Source: Pseudevernia furfuracea (Eukaryota > Ascomycota > Lecanoromycetes > Lecanorales > Parmeliaceae). Taken from it: 64,000 nt of DNA. The position numbers were made by a program, and so were the translations under genes. Below the pieces are notes generated by a model. The model made no database searches and was not told the origin of the DNA. It worked only from the letters and a program-made list of their open reading frames with translations. The stretch covers positions 62,001 through 126,000 of the forward strand of contig JAIUPT010000015.1 of NCBI GenBank assembly GCA_022315425.1. The letters are read 5' to 3'. Below, piece by piece: positions 34,463-48,400 of this stretch; positions within the stretch are counted from its first letter, which is position 1, and each line of letters begins with the position of its first letter.

Positions 34463-34656
34463 TGTTACGAGCGTATTCTATATCTCTTGACACCTCGTAT
34501 CTTTGACACCTACGCTAGTCCTATTAGACTTAGCGTGTCTTGACAAGTTCACTTCGTTATACATATATGATCTCTCTTTCAGTTCATAGTTGCTTCTCAG
34601 CTTGTTATCTTCGTTATATACTACACTACGATTATTATCACAGTACGATCCTTACA
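34463..34656 (+). mobile_element. Solo LTR, family A (194 bp) with 5-bp TSD
   Basis: Plus-strand ends are TGTTACGAGCGTATTC and CGATCCTTACA. It is flanked by perfect CTTTT (34458-34462 and 34657-34661). Orientation is opposite to the copies at 12304 and 28307. Several C-to-T changes relative to them are visible. Confidence 0.85.
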
Positions 34657-34769
34657 CTTTTTAATAATAGCTATCTTAAACTATTAACTATTTTAATTAA
34701 TATTACTTATTATATTAACATTCGATTTAATTTAAAAGTAATATACTTTATTAATATATATAAAAGTAT

Positions 34770-35750
34770 AAGTTTCGACTAACGAATTAAATCGTGAAAC
34801 GTGTTCTTGACTTTCGAGAATCGATTTCGAGATCGCATATCTCTAAAAAGACTTGTTATTAGATTAAGCGATTAAGTAACGATATTAAAATTCGACTTGA
34901 ATCTATCAATAAGAGATCGAATTTAATAATTCTTATAGCGTCAAAATGTGCAAACTAAGCTTTATAATTAACGAAAATTTAAAGATTTTATATATAAAGA
35001 ATATAAAATAATTAAAGTTATAAAAAAGTCTTATTAAATTTTTTAATAAGAGACGCGAAAGAATTAATAAGTTAATAAAGCGAGTATAATTAAAAAGTGT
35101 AAATCTATCGAGTTAATTATAGACTATATATATAAATATAAGATTTTTTAACTTAGCTCTATCTTATAATATTATATATACTAATTATAAATCGTATTAA
35201 AAAAAATCTACTTAAAATATTAATTAAACTTAATATTATAAGATAGAGCTAAGTTAAAAAATCTTATATTTATAGATATAACAAGTTATAATTAATATTA
35301 ATCTCGATTATATTACGTTTTTTAATTAGACTCGCTTTATTAGCTCGCTAGATCTTTCGAGCGCTCTTATTAAAAGATTAAGTTTTATCTTTTTATAATC
35401 TTAGTTACTCTATACTCTTAGCATATAGTTCTTTTAAATTATCATTAATTATAATACTTAGCTTACGTTTTTTAACGATTTAAGAGTTATTAAATTTAAT
35501 ATATTATTAATAGAGTAAAGTAGAATTATAATATCGTTATTCGAGTGATTACTTTTTAAGAGATACGCGATCTCGAAAAAATATGCATATAAGTCTTATA
35601 TTTTAGATAACTTTTTACTTTTCTATTACTTTTTTGAGATTTTTTTTTAATTATAAAGACTTATTTACGCTATTTAAATAATTAAGAATTTTTAAAATCG
35701 ATCTTATAATTATTAATAAATTCTAAGTTAAAGATTTTTAGCTTTAAGAG
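34770..35750. repeat. Two Helitron-like copies in head-to-head orientation, RIPed
   Basis: A minus copy at about 34775-35182 and a plus copy from about 35225 face each other. Their heads (AACTTAGCTCTATCTTAT and ATAAGATAGAGCTAAGTT) are 60 bp apart. The plus copy ends where LINE sequence begins at about 35760, and both are CpA-depleted. Confidence 0.65.
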
Positions 35751-35769
35751 ATTTAATATTGATTTTATA

Positions 35770-38700
35770 CTCGTGTCTACTCAAGCTACGGAGAGTAATT
35801 ACGGGCTACTGCTTAGACTATATTGCAAGAGAAACCTTTCTTCGACTAGTCGAAATAGGGTAAAAACTCTCGCTATTCTTTCTTATCGTATCTTCTTGTC
35901 GCATAGTCTTTCTATCACACTGCGTTTCCTAGCCTGTTCGTACGAATTCGTGTATCTTCTTGAAGTACTTATTGCTGCTTCTATTATTGCCTATTATATA
36001 GCTACTCCTTAGTCAGCGAGAACTGTTCTAAAAGATTAATCGAGATTAGTTATCGCGCTGCGGCCTTTGCCTCTCGCGAGGTTATTAGTATCTCTCTCAG
36101 ATCAGCTATCTTAGCCTTCTCTAGAAGAGTTTATCTCTCGCTCTTCAGTCTTGAGCAGAATAGAAGAACGTGTTTAATATTCTATTTTCTTTAGCCATAC
36201 TCGCATGCGAAAGAGAGTATCTTAGGGACTTTACACATATATAGAAAGTGTGTTAAATCAATCTTCTCTGTTCGTAGCTGGATTAGAGCGAAGCTCTCTG
36301 CTTTTGTTAGACCTTCATAAAGAGATCTTCTATTTGATTATAGATCTCTTCTTTATGCGAGGCTACGTCGTTCTTTTAAGATTCCAGTCTGATACTAAGC
36401 TCACACTACTTTTCAGACTGCTTTCTATTAGTCTTTAACAAGATCTCTAGCTCTTCTTAATATTCTTTCTTCGTCAGGTGTTTGCAGAGAGTTTCAATTT
36501 TCGAGTCGAAGCGTTCTTAGAGCTCACTCTTCTTTATCTTCTGCTGAGATCTAAAGAATTACTCGTCTTCTACCTCGTTTCTCTCTTAGCTTTCTTCGAA
36601 TCCTCGCATTTTCTAGCTTTATAACGAAGTGACTATCTCTAAGTGCTTGATTTCGAAGTACTACTTAATTCATCGTGATCTGAAGAGAGAAAATCCCTGT
36701 CTCCGCTTCGACGACTCTCTTATTAATGACTTTATATGTCTCGATTACTCTTCGCAGACATTTATTCTATATAGTCTCTAGAGTCTTAACGTGAGATCGC
36801 TTGCTATCTCGAAGACCCCGTGATGTGTATCACGTTACTGCTACGTATGTTATCGCTAATCGTACGACAGAGCTATACACTTGTCTTGCTTTGTTCAATG
36901 TGGCGCCCCATGTTGAGACTGCAGTTATTGATAGTGCTCTGCATTGCGATTTCATCTTGATCTTAACTTCTCTAATATGAGGTTCCTAACGAAGTTTACC
37001 GTCGATCTACAGTTTTAACACGCGAATACTAGTCTTTGACTTTGCCGTTACAGAGTCTAGGTCGACGCTAATTTTCATATTGAACTTCTCTAAACTCCTT
37101 GTCAGATGAATTAACTCGTATTTCTTTAACGCGAACGTCGCTTTATGAGTCCCTGCTCATTGCAAATAGATTTCGTATACTTTTTTAAGAGTCTCGCAGT
37201 TTGTCTCAGTGCTCTTCTCATATGTCAGCAGATAAATATCGTTAACGAATTCTTCTACTTGCAGTTTCAACTTGATCTTCGCACATCTCTCAATCAAGAA
37301 AGCGTTAAAGAATAGAAAAAGAATAGACGACATCGAAGATCCCTATGGGATCCCCGTCTCTGCAGACTCCAGCCTACTTATTATTCTTTTTAAAGTGAGA
37401 GAGGTTTCTCTGTCAGTAAGAAAGCTTCTTATTCAGTTCACAATCAGCTTCGAAATCCCCTTCTATCTAAGATTGTGAAGCAGACGATGATGAGAGACGT
37501 TATCGAAAGTCTCTGTCATATCTAGTAAAAGAAGACTAACAACTTTGTTCTTCTCACAATCTCAGACTATGTGCACTGCATCTATTATCGTTTCCAGAGC
37601 TGTCTTCGTAGATCTCTTCCTTCTGACTCTCATCTGTTCTAACGAGAGAAGGTCATTATCTTCTGCGCAGTCACTAAGTCTGCGCGCAATCACTATCTTC
37701 AGTGTCTTCCCCAGTGTACTTAAGAGTGCTATTGATCTATACGACTTCGATTCGAAGTAGTCCTCCTTCTTTGACTTTCTTAACACAATAATATTAGTCT
37801 TACGAAACTCCTTAGAGTGATAGCTCACGTCTACGCATATCTAAAATAAGTGCCTAAACTTGGAGAGCAGCTTCTCTATAACTAGCCTTAGAAAGCGATT
37901 TGACAGATCATCTACCTCTGAAGCTTTATCTGATTTTGATCTAAAGATAGTCTTGCGTATCTCTTTCTTCGTGATCTGACTATTTATTAACAACGAAGAA
38001 GAATAGACTGCTTCTAGAATATCGAAGATATCTGTCTAAGGGAGAGAAGAAAAGAAAGTCTTTCTTAGAGCATTAACTTTTTCTTCAAACGTAGTAACTA
38101 GACTCTCTTCTGTTCTTCTCATTGACGAGAACTTCGATAGGGGCTTAAGACATATACTATCGTTTCTCGCCCAGCTGACTATGCCCCAAACCTCTTTAGG
38201 TGATTACGTCATCTCGTGCACTCCTCTGCGAAAGTGAAGAGTCTTGATCTTACTTATTATCTTATCTCTCTTCTTGAGTATCGCTCTTCATATATGCTCT
38301 GCGTGCTCGCTACGACTAACTCGATATCGAAATATCTTAGTCTTCGCTTTCTTTGTTGCTAGACTGCACTCTTCGTCCCAGAATAACTTATCTTTTTCTG
38401 ACGACTTAGCCCACGATACTGTGTTCTTCACTATCTTATCAAGTTCTCTATAGAGCAGACTAACATAATCATCGATCTACTTCGAATTTGCTAAGGAATC
38501 TAGTGAGAATATCGCGTCTAGTGCTTAAGCTTCTCTAGCTATCTCTTCTAATTTTGCTATCTTTCAAGCACGACGTCGTTATTTCGAGACGCTCTTCGTT
38601 GTTAGATCGAGCTCCGTAAATATTAAAAGATGATTCGAGTCATGTTATAGATTCGATTCTACTTGACAACGAACTATTATCTTCGTTGCTTCTGAAGTAA

Positions 38701-41100
38701 TAAAGACTAGATCGATCGCACTCTTCTGTTCTCGAGATCTTCACGTTACTACTTTCTTTGACAGGGCTAGATTTATTCTTCTCTCTGCAGTTACTATAAT
38801 TAGATCGTTCGTCTCTTTATGATACGAGAATCTATTAGAGTTATTTTAATTAGAATAATGTAGATTGAAGTCTCTAAGCAAGAGATACTTCTCAGACTTC
38901 TATAGAAGCTCTAGAATCTGTGATAGACTAAAGAGGTTCTCTGTCGAGAATAGCGATGGGCTCGAATTGTAGATATTGTGAATTGAGAGTCTCTCGATTC
39001 GATTCGCTTTCTCTCCCTGTCTGAGTCGAATTCTCAGCGTACTTATATTCTTTGTCACGAACTTCACATCTCAATTCTTCGAATTCAGTCTCTTATTAAT
39101 ATAGAAGCACACTCTCGTATTCTTTCTCGAGCGATATATTAGATAAAACTAACTAGTCTCTGAATTGTACGAGAATCCTATGTGCGAGTTGAAGCTTGAT
39201 TCTTAAATCGCAAGTACGTTAGTATCTTGAATCCCTGCGTCTGCTAGCAAGGTAGTTATTGTTCCCAGTTTATTTCTTATGTTATACTGTAAGATTCTCA
39301 GCGTCGCGATATTCTTTATAAATCATCGTTATCTGACATCTCTATATCTTCTTGATCTGTGATTACTTCTACTTGCTATGCTGACTGCATAACGCTTATC
39401 ATCTCTTTTAACGTTGAGTTATACGTTATCTCTCTAAGGGCGGAGATCTCGCTAATAGAGCTCCTCTATTGAGAGAGAGATTGCGTGATCTTCTCGAGAA
39501 CACTCGATGCTGCGATTGTCTGCTATTCTAGCGCTTCAGCGATAATAAAGAGTTAAAAGCGTGTCGTTGATCTCTCTACTCTCTGCTTGTCTCTCTATAT
39601 ACTCTAACTTCTTCTCTAAGTCTTTGACGTCTTTCTTAACTCGATTATCTCTAAGACTATCTTTCTCTTCTTCTTTGAGTCTATTAGTATAAATTCGTTA
39701 TCTCTTTTCAGAGGTGTCGAAGATGATCTCTCTCTTAGCGGCTCATATAGTAAGAGCTTAGTCGTTATTCTCTAACGCGTTCTCTGAGCTTCTCTAATCC
39801 TTACTGAGTAGGTCTTCTCGTACGCTGCGTGACCTATGCCCTCGCAGTCAGCGCAGGTCTTTGACGTCCCTGACGCCTTCTTCTGATAACTGCGTGTGTC
39901 ATGATCTTGACTATATTCTGCGCAGCGCGTAGGGTTTGAGCACTTTCTAGTCATATGTTTCTGTTTCTAATAGTTATAACACTGCATAGCTGTTGCTATC
40001 TGATCAAATCTTTTCACTCTCTTCATCTCACTTGTCTCGATTAGATGCTTTCTAATAAGATCGTTAGTTATCTCCGTCGTCGCGACGTACAGTATCAGAG
40101 AGAAGTATAGCTTTCTCTCTCTCCCTTCTATCGCGTCAACGTCGTGACATTATCGTGCCTTGACTATCTCGAGTTCTGGGTGCAGACTTCGATTCTCTAT
40201 CTCTATTCTTTTCTTGATAACAGTCTAATTATCTATATCGAATTTCGAAACTCTTATCTCGTGAATTATTACTAAGAAGGACTTTCTCACTACTACTATC
40301 GAGTTATATATCTTTGACACTTATCTCGTATCTTTCTCGAGAACCTTTTTGACCTCTTACGTAGTCGTCTGCAGTAATAGATCTTCGCTTCGAAATCTAT
40401 TTATTATAACGATCTACTCTGACGAGATATGCTTCTATTTATTCTTGAAGACGACGAGAATTCTCTCGCTTTTCATCTTCTTTATTGTCACTCTTTTCTT
40501 TTCTCCATATATGACTATTAAGATTTAACGCTTCTTTCTCGTGTTCTCGATCTCGAACGATATTAAACGTGAAACTAGTTTCGTTGCTTCGTTTGTTACT
40601 AATTCGAACGAGTTTCTCTATGCTCAGCTTTCTACTGAAGATCTATTCCGCGTGAGAGTACTTTCTCAGCTGTCGCAGCCCTCTCGTGAACTCTGTTTCT
40701 TATTCTTTCTCTGACGTTCTTCGTCAGCTTTTTATATATATACTTTGACCTAACCTATGCTCCTCTGAAGCACCTTTCAAGTTGACGCGTTTAGATCCTC
40801 GTACGACGTGTTTTCTATGACCTCTAAAATCGCAATAGTCGCAGTTGTCTGTTTCTTCGCGTTTTCCACGTGTAGGCTTGCTCTTCGTTCGTTGCTATTT
40901 GTTAGTGACGACGATATCCTTCCCGTCGCGTCCCCGTGTCCCCCTCCTTCTCCGCCCCCGCGTCGACGACGCTTTCCTCTCTTATCGATAGCATAGTCTG
41001 CTGCTATTGCCCCAGTTGTCTCCTCCTTGCGTTTCTCAAACGCTTCGCTACCTGTCATTTTTCGACTCATCTCGTTCATTCAAATCGACCTCGTTCGAGT
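35770..41100 (-). mobile_element. Tad-type non-LTR retrotransposon (LINE), RIP-degraded
   Basis: Read on minus, 41079-40777 is an open Arg/Gly-rich start of ORF1. 39954-39772 is a zinc-knuckle region (CSNPTRCAEYSQDHDTR, KTCADCEGIGHAAYEK). An apurinic-type endonuclease follows around 39350-38450 (LLLGDFNLHY, IDLVFITSEATK). Reverse transcriptase lies around 37830-37100 (SYRSIALLSTLGKTLKIVIARRL...EQMRVRRKRST, GIP.GSSMS). A C-terminal Tad-like tail is near 36400-36050. The RT active-site box reads FVNDIYLLTY where FVDD is expected, a G-to-A loss of a catalytic Asp. Many stops are present. The abundant plus-strand frames here are shadows. The exact 3' end was not resolved. Confidence 0.85.
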
Positions 41101-42110
41101 ATTCTTATAAGTATAATTAATAAGTATTAGAAAAAGATCCACGATTAATATTAGAGTCGTCGAGATTGTTGAAAGCAGCTTGTTTCGAGTCTATACTTAT
41201 AATATATATTATAATTAAATCTATTATTGCGCGCAATTCGATATATAGTTCTTATTATATAGTTCGTAACATTAAATACGATAATATATCTATTTATTAT
41301 AAAAGAAAAATTTCGACTTTTTCTAGTATCGATAAGATACTAAGTTAAGGATTTTTAGCTTTAAGAGACTAAATATTTAATATATATTTTAATAATAAAT
41401 TTCTTTTATCTAGTAATTAAATAATAAAAAGATTAAATTTATAAATTTATAAATTATAAAATTCGAATTCGAGCTACGTTAAAAAAAATATATATATATA
41501 TATAAAAAAAAACTATTAAATTAAAATCTAAATAATAGTAAAATAGTTTTCAAAAATTTCTAAAATAAAAGTCTCTAAAAAAAATCTTTTCAAATATTAA
41601 TTAGATTTAATATTTTCTTTTAGAGTTTTTTATCTTTTTTTACGACTTAAGTCTTAAGATAATTTAAATTAATTTTAATATCGTATTACGAATTTTATTC
41701 GAGAGTCTATACTTGTATATTATTATTACGATTATTATTATAATATAGTTCTTATAAATATTAACTATATTTAATTACTTTAAATTTTAAGAATTTTAAT
41801 AAAAATATAAAATAGATATAAAAGTATAAAATACTGAAATATTTAAGAGTTTTAAATATATATAAACAATATAACGAGTTATTAAATATTATTTATAAAT
41901 TTAATAGACGTATTTTTTATAAAGAATAGATCTTACTTAAAAGTGTTAAAATTATAGTTCTATTTTATTAGCGTTTAACTCTTTATTCAAATTAATCTTT
42001 ATTAAAGTAATAGTATTCTTTCGTCTCGCTCACTTACGTTTTTTTTTTATATGTATTCACGACGTTTTTACATATATATAGTTTCGTTTTTCACTTTAGA
42101 TCTATACTTC
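41101..42110. repeat. RIP-degraded AT-rich block
   Basis: Very AT-rich and CpA-poor. 41350-41490 repeats the sequence at 5190-5340 (AGCTTTAAGAGACTAAATAT...AATTCGAATTCGAG). A family end GAGTCTATACTTG lies near 41700. No gene is present. Confidence 0.65.
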
Positions 42111-42304
42111 TATAAGTATAAGAGTTTTTCTAACGCTGAGGTACGAGAACACGTCTGCCTAGACCTCTGTTGACTCAGGATCCTGACGTTGAACGACTTA
42201 ATCACATCTACGAGTTCTGTATAGTCTCATGTTGCCTAGTTGATTCATTTGTCACGTGCGAATTAAGGACACTCATATTATGGTACAACTAGACGAAACC
42301 CCTC

Positions 42305-44972
42305 CTATCCACTCAACACCTTCAAGTAATCCTCCAGTCTCTGCCTCTTGAGCTCTTTCGATTGCACTTTCTCCTTGATAGCATCAAGCGACGACTTTAC
42401 TGTCGCCCACTTGGTGGCAATCGCTCGAAGACTCCTCTGGCTCTTCTCCCGCGCGCCCTTCGCTGTTTCGACATCGCGACGCAAGTCAAAGAGGATGGTG
42501 TCCTTGGAAGTCCTCCCCCTACTACTCTGCGAGACAGGCTGCCATGGTATCTGCTCCACAGTCTTGATATTCTGATGGCAAGCCTCTACATCTCTCACAG
42601 CCTCATCGACTTGCTTGCTGTACGCGGCGTGATCCTCTTCGTATTTTATGCCCTCAACACCCAGTCCCTGAAGGGCTTTCCTCGAGGCCTCGAGTTCCTT
42701 ATCTAAAGTTTCGAGTTCCGTCTGCGTCTCCTTCACATGCTTGTGGCGCAAAATGGCAGCTGGTGACAGCTGTGTGTCACCCATTGATGGAGTGATCTCT
42801 CGTTGGTTGGAAAGAATGGTTGGATTTGGTTTGATGGATGGGTCAATGGTCGATGAACTCTGGGCGAGTCTCAAGGGGCCGTCGACTTGTAGAATCATTG
42901 GTGGTTTCGCAGATGGAGCGTTTGCGACAGCAGTATTTACGGTCTTTCCAGGAAGTATATCGAGCGCCTTTGACATAGCATTATTCGTAGGCTGGTGAAG
43001 CGACAGGTTGACGGTGGTGTCCGCGTGTCCATCCGTCATATGCCCCGGACCTGTTAATACAACTCGACAGTCGGAAGGATGTGAAAGAGGCGGCTCGCAG
43101 AGCGAATCATTGGATTTTGGTTGCAAAATTTGCCAAAGCTCGTTACGGAAAGGTTCGGGCTCAACAATGGTGGGCACAGCACGTCCTTGGGAGATGGCGG
43201 CTGCGTTAGCTAGGAGGAAGATACCGCAACTCACGTCATCAATTTGAGTCGCGCAATCCTGAAATTCATGAGCCTGACGTCGTTCAACGCGTGTAGCCTG
43301 CGAATCATCGCACGTACCTTGACTGATATCTTCATCGATTTTATTGGAGCTTCTAACAGCCATGTCAAGTATGTCGAAACGATGTTCTCCACATCGCGTG
43401 TACAACTTTTTTCTATAGAGAGGGAGTCATACTGTTCGAGAACCCAAACATCAGGACTGCCTTCAGAGTATGCGAGGAAGAGGCTCCAGTGTTCAGTAAC
43501 AGCATAATGAAAGGGGAAGACGAATTTGCGCGCCGATCGAGCTCGCAATTGGCGTGAAGCTGTAGGCTTGGAAAAGTTGGACGTTATTGATGGCTCCTGG
43601 AGTGCATTCCAGTAGCTAGTCCGATCCCATTTAGCTAGATCACTCGAGTCGATAAGGGAGACATCCGAGCGGTCAATAAAATACTCTTGTAGTGCAGCAT
43701 TCACGATCGTTGACATGAGTTTCTTACCATCTCTCAGATCTTGTAGTGCCTGTGCGTTGACTTGAGTGTCGATGCCCGACCTTGTTTTGCTGTACATAAT
43801 CGATTGGGTTTGAAGGCGCTCTGATTTGAACATGCGATCCGAATTCCCCGCGTGAGGTTCAACATGTGGACTCAAATCTTGTCCTACATCGAGTTCATCG
43901 TTCATCCGCCATGCGTCAGTCGTGAGCACTGGCGAGTCAGAGGTCGTTCCGATTTCGGCATGTGCCAAGGAAACTGGAGGTGATGGAGACGCAGTACCAT
44001 GACGGTCTCGCGGTGTAGAGTTGCCACTGCCACTCGAGAATCCAAGAGACAGTGGCGAACCGAATCCTTCGCTAAGGTTCCTCGTCCTGCCCCGGCCAAC
44101 TTCAACCTCGAGCTCGGTGCTGTTGGTAGGTGATCCCATGATTGAGTGTGTAGGCTCCGGCGTGCCTCTTGAAAACGTAGGAATTGGGAAACCAAGTGCG
44201 CCGCTTATTGAAGTATCTGGAATTGTCTTGGTCTTTGCCTTTTTTCCGTTATTTGATGGACGATATGCGGTGTCTTTGCTCCGTTTCCGCTTTCGAGATG
44301 AGTCGACACTGTCGGTGTTCTTCCCCGGCGCACATTCGCCACTGAGTGCAATGATGGCATTCTTGATATCTATCTTTAGGAGCCTAGCCACCTTCTCGAC
44401 GCCGGGAGTCTTTCCCGTTCTTCGCTTGTATCTCTGACGAGCCAACTCTGCCTTAGCATCCGCCTTTGAAACACCTAGCTTGCACAGGTTTGCTAGTTCC
44501 TCGATATGGCCGGGGGGGAAATACTCGGTGAACTTGCAGAGATCATTGTAGTCTCCCCAGTGTCTCGTTAAGAAATCTGCCGCATAGGATGACAATACAG
44601 ACGTTTTGATTGGGCGCGCAGAACACAAGACTTGATAGCATCCACATCTTCATTCACGAAGACATCATCCGCGATGCCAAGCCGTATAGCGGTAGATACC
44701 GCGCACAGTACGAACAGATCCGCTTGAGCGACGGATCCTGTCTGCTCTCGCAGAATGGTATTGAGTATCTCAGCTTTCGACTGCGTCGAATTCGCTTTCT
44801 CGAGTCGACAAGCTATCTGTCGATTGCATTCAGCTTGGCCCTCGTAGATGAACCGGTCGTCATCCGCCAAAAGCTTTGTCCAGTCTATTGATGAAGCTGC
44901 CGATGAAGTCGCCGGTTCATTAGTATCAGCTAAGGAACCCCTTTGCGGACCAATGCCTCCAAATCGTGCCAT
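42305..44972 (-). CDS. Ulp1/C48-like cysteine peptidase with C-terminal coiled coil (one frameshift)
   Basis: The start MARFGGIGPQRG leads through a region of about 110 codons into a second frame at about 44630. The join needs a single-base shift (..CVLRA / ARPIKTSVL..) that no plausible intron explains. An intron 43317-43259 (GTACGT...TTTCAG, 59 bp, phase 0) gives ISVK-DCATQIDDVSCGIFLL. The catalytic-domain landmarks fit Ulp1/C48 peptidases: His in TEHWSLFLAY, Asp in VLEQYDSL, Gln in CATQIDD, and Cys in DVSCGIFLL. The middle is a Ser/Pro-rich linker with a basic KRKRS patch. The last 150 residues are a coiled coil (ETQTELETLDKELEASRKAL...). Likely role is cleavage of SUMO- or ubiquitin-like conjugates, inferred only from the fold. 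Total length is about 870 residues if the shift is corrected. It could be a recent pseudogene or a sequence error. Composition is normal on a 2.7-kb island between RIPed blocks. Confidence 0.65.
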
Positions 44973-45420
44973 CCTTCTCCTCCCATCACAGCATTCTCAC
45001 TGCTTATTCTTTCGACTAGTATTAAGAGAATTGATTGATTGATTGATTGATTTAGTCATACCGAACACCATTCAGGTTACCCCGCAGAGGGCTTTACAGG
45101 CGTCTAAGGCCCTCGGATGAATTACTACTCTATCTAAAATCCGCCCTTCGATGGCACCTGCCCTCGCATGATGATGAACCCCCGTACCTCGCTGCGTGGT
45201 TAGTGATCCCTCTGTGCCCCCCCATAAGAAATGATCTCTCTATGTCTAAATGAAATTGTACGCCATAAAAATTCAAGAATCGCGCTCAGAGCTTGAGAAC
45301 TTGAAGGTGCGGCAGGGATAGGTAGGTTGCTTATAACGACAAGTCTCGTGTAAACTTATTCATAGCGCGGAAGAGCTTCACATCGGTCGGCTAAGAAAGG
45401 AAGGTTGAAGCGATCCCGAT
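44973..45420. other. 5' flank of the Ulp1-like gene with GATT microsatellite
   Basis: About five tandem TTGA units occur at 45030-45050. The stretch should hold the promoter of the minus-strand gene. No other feature was seen. Confidence 0.5.
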
Positions 45421-48400
45421 AAAACGCTCTTGACTTTTTAATTTTCACAATAGCACTTATACGTAGAGATCGATAAGAGAGTACTTTATACGTTAAGAGA
45501 AATTTAGAGTATTTTATTCTATTATTTTAATCTTCTTAATTATTCACTTAATCTAAATTTAGATTAAAATATAATTATTTTTAATATACTTAAATCTTAT
45601 TTTAAGTATCTTTTATAATAGAGTTCTTTACTTACGTTACGCTATCTAAGCGACTAATATATTCTTTTTTACTTTTTATTTTCATCTCTTAATAATTATA
45701 TATAAACTTACGTACTAGTTGATTCTATTAAATTAAAACATTTTTATATCTTCTTAATTATATTATTACTTTATTATAAGTCGCTAACGAAGTTCTCGAT
45801 ATATAATCGAATAGATTATGAATAAGAAATAAAAGAGAGAGAATAAGAGAGAGAGAGAGAATACTTACTAGAACTCTAGTCGTTTTTAACTAATTACTTA
45901 ACTTTAAATTTTAAAGAATTATATTCGTTATTATAAAATTAAAGAGTATTTATTTTATATTATAGAATCTTAGTAGAAATATATGACTTAAAGCTCTAAA
46001 AGTTTGATATTTCTTAAAGATTCTTTAAATTTAAAGTCTTTTCTTTTTCTTATAAAACTCTTTTACGTGTTATAACTTCGAAATTTATATATATCTTATT
46101 AATAAAAATTACTAGAAGTTCTTAGTTATGAAATCCTTATATACGTACTTATATTCTACTCTAATACTCTTATTTTTTTTAAAATCTTCTTAATCTTTCG
46201 TCTCTTAAATAACTTAACTTTATATCTTTGTTTTATAAGATTTCTTTATAATATTCTAGAGTATATATATAATTCGAGTCACTTAATTTAATTCTCGTAA
46301 TATTAACTTCGAACTAACTATTTTAAATTTAATAAAGCATTAAGTGTCTAATTAAACAGCTTAAAAGAACGATTAATTTTAGCTCGATTCGTTAATTTTA
46401 TAATTATAAATATATTATATAATTATCTTTGTTTACGTTAAAATCGTATTATTCGTTTATTAATATTTTATTCTTTATAAATACCTTTTAGTAATTTTTT
46501 TTAAAGAGAGATTTTACGTTATTTTCATTAATTATATTAAAAAATCGCGTCTTTTTAAGATTATCTACTTATAAATCTTTTAGATTAAAATAATTTCTAT
46601 TAGAGAACGAAGTTCTAGACTATATAAAGTTTTATATAAATTAATATTCATTAAATAAGAAGATATCTACATTGCGAGCAAATTTAATAAGTTTTATTAA
46701 GATCAATAAGTAATTTTGTCGCTCTCTGATAAGAGTGAGCTATAACGAAATCGACTCGACAATATAATCTTTCGATCTCTCTCGAACATAGAGTCTAAAT
46801 TACTAACTAAGACTATTTAAATTTCTTAATTTCTAAAATGACTTCACAGCGTCTATTTTATAGATATTTTAATAAAATATAGAGCGATTATATAGAGTAT
46901 TATACTTAAAGTATACGAAGATTAATATATAAAGTCTCGTATATACGCTAAAACTCTTGATATGCTTGATAAATATTTTAGATATTTTAAATATTCTTAA
47001 TATCTACTTAGTAGCGACGTAAATGTTATATATACGAAGTATATATATATTATAGCGACGTTATAGTTATATATATATCTTATTACGAGTTACGACGTTA
47101 AATTATTAATATTAAAGCGCATTAATCTACGAGAGAAAAAAAGAGTTTTATAAATTTTTTAATATATATAATTCATATAATAGTTATAAAAAGAAGTTCT
47201 CTCTATATTCTTTATATTAAAATATCTTTAGATAAAGCTTAGACTATTAATTATATCGACGAAATTAGACTTCAGACACTTACTTTAATCGAAGCTCATA
47301 TTATTATTAAGATTATCACGACTATAATCGAGATCTCTCGTTTTAATATTAGTTATATATAAAAACAAGTTGGTAATAGAGAATATAATTCTAATAACTT
47401 TAAAAAATTGTTATTTTTATACGTGAATAATATACTTAGATCTAATCGTTTTATAGTCGTTATTCTCGAAATTAAGAATACTATTTTAATCGTTATTTAA
47501 AAGAATCGTTACGATCGTAAAAAAACATCTTTTATGTTAGCCGCAGAGTAAGAATTATATTCTTTTATTATGCTTAAAATTCTTTATAAAAATAACTTTT
47601 TATTATATAAAGTTATTAAAAAATCGTCTTCTATAAAGATTATAATAAAAGCTCGATATTAATTTGCTTTACGATATTAAGACTAAACGATAAAGAATTA
47701 AAAACGCGTAATTTAAAACGATAAAATAGATATAACTTTAAATTCTCGACGTGAAAAGATTCGACTTTAACGTTAGTCTTAAGAGACTTTTATTAAGTTC
47801 GTTATATAACGTCGTTTTGTAAAGATCATAAAATTTATATTTTAAGATTATTTTTCTTATAATAAAAAAGATTCGTATTATATTTAAAAGACGAAAATCG
47901 CGTAGAAAAAATAGAAATATATTAAGACTATTTATAAAGTTAATAAGACTCTAAAATCGACGATTAATATAACTTAAAAACTCGAGATCGAAATAAGACG
48001 TATAAGTTAATATAATCTTTTTAATAAGAAGTCTAAGTAAAGTTTTATTATAAAGATTAAGAAAATAATTATTAAGAGAAATAAAGAGAAAATTACTTAA
48101 TATCGATATTAAAAAAAGAATTTTAATAGATATATATACTCTTTTACTGCATATATATACTCTTTTATTATGTATATATATCTCTCTATTCTATTTATAT
48201 TTTAAAGAAGACGTATCGTATTAAGTTACTTTATCAACTCTAGAAAGAAAATCGATTTAAAGTAATTAAAGTCTCTCTTATATAAAAAGTACTTATAGAC
48301 GAAATTTATATGCTGCGTAGCGCAAATACTTGAAGAGACTTTTATAATTCTTAATAAAAATGTATACGTAATTACGAAGAAAACATTAAGAGACATTAGA

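Noticed and set aside
35773..41130. Many plus-strand frames, some with signal-like starts
   Set aside because: They lie antisense to a LINE whose ORF1, endonuclease and RT are recognisable on minus.
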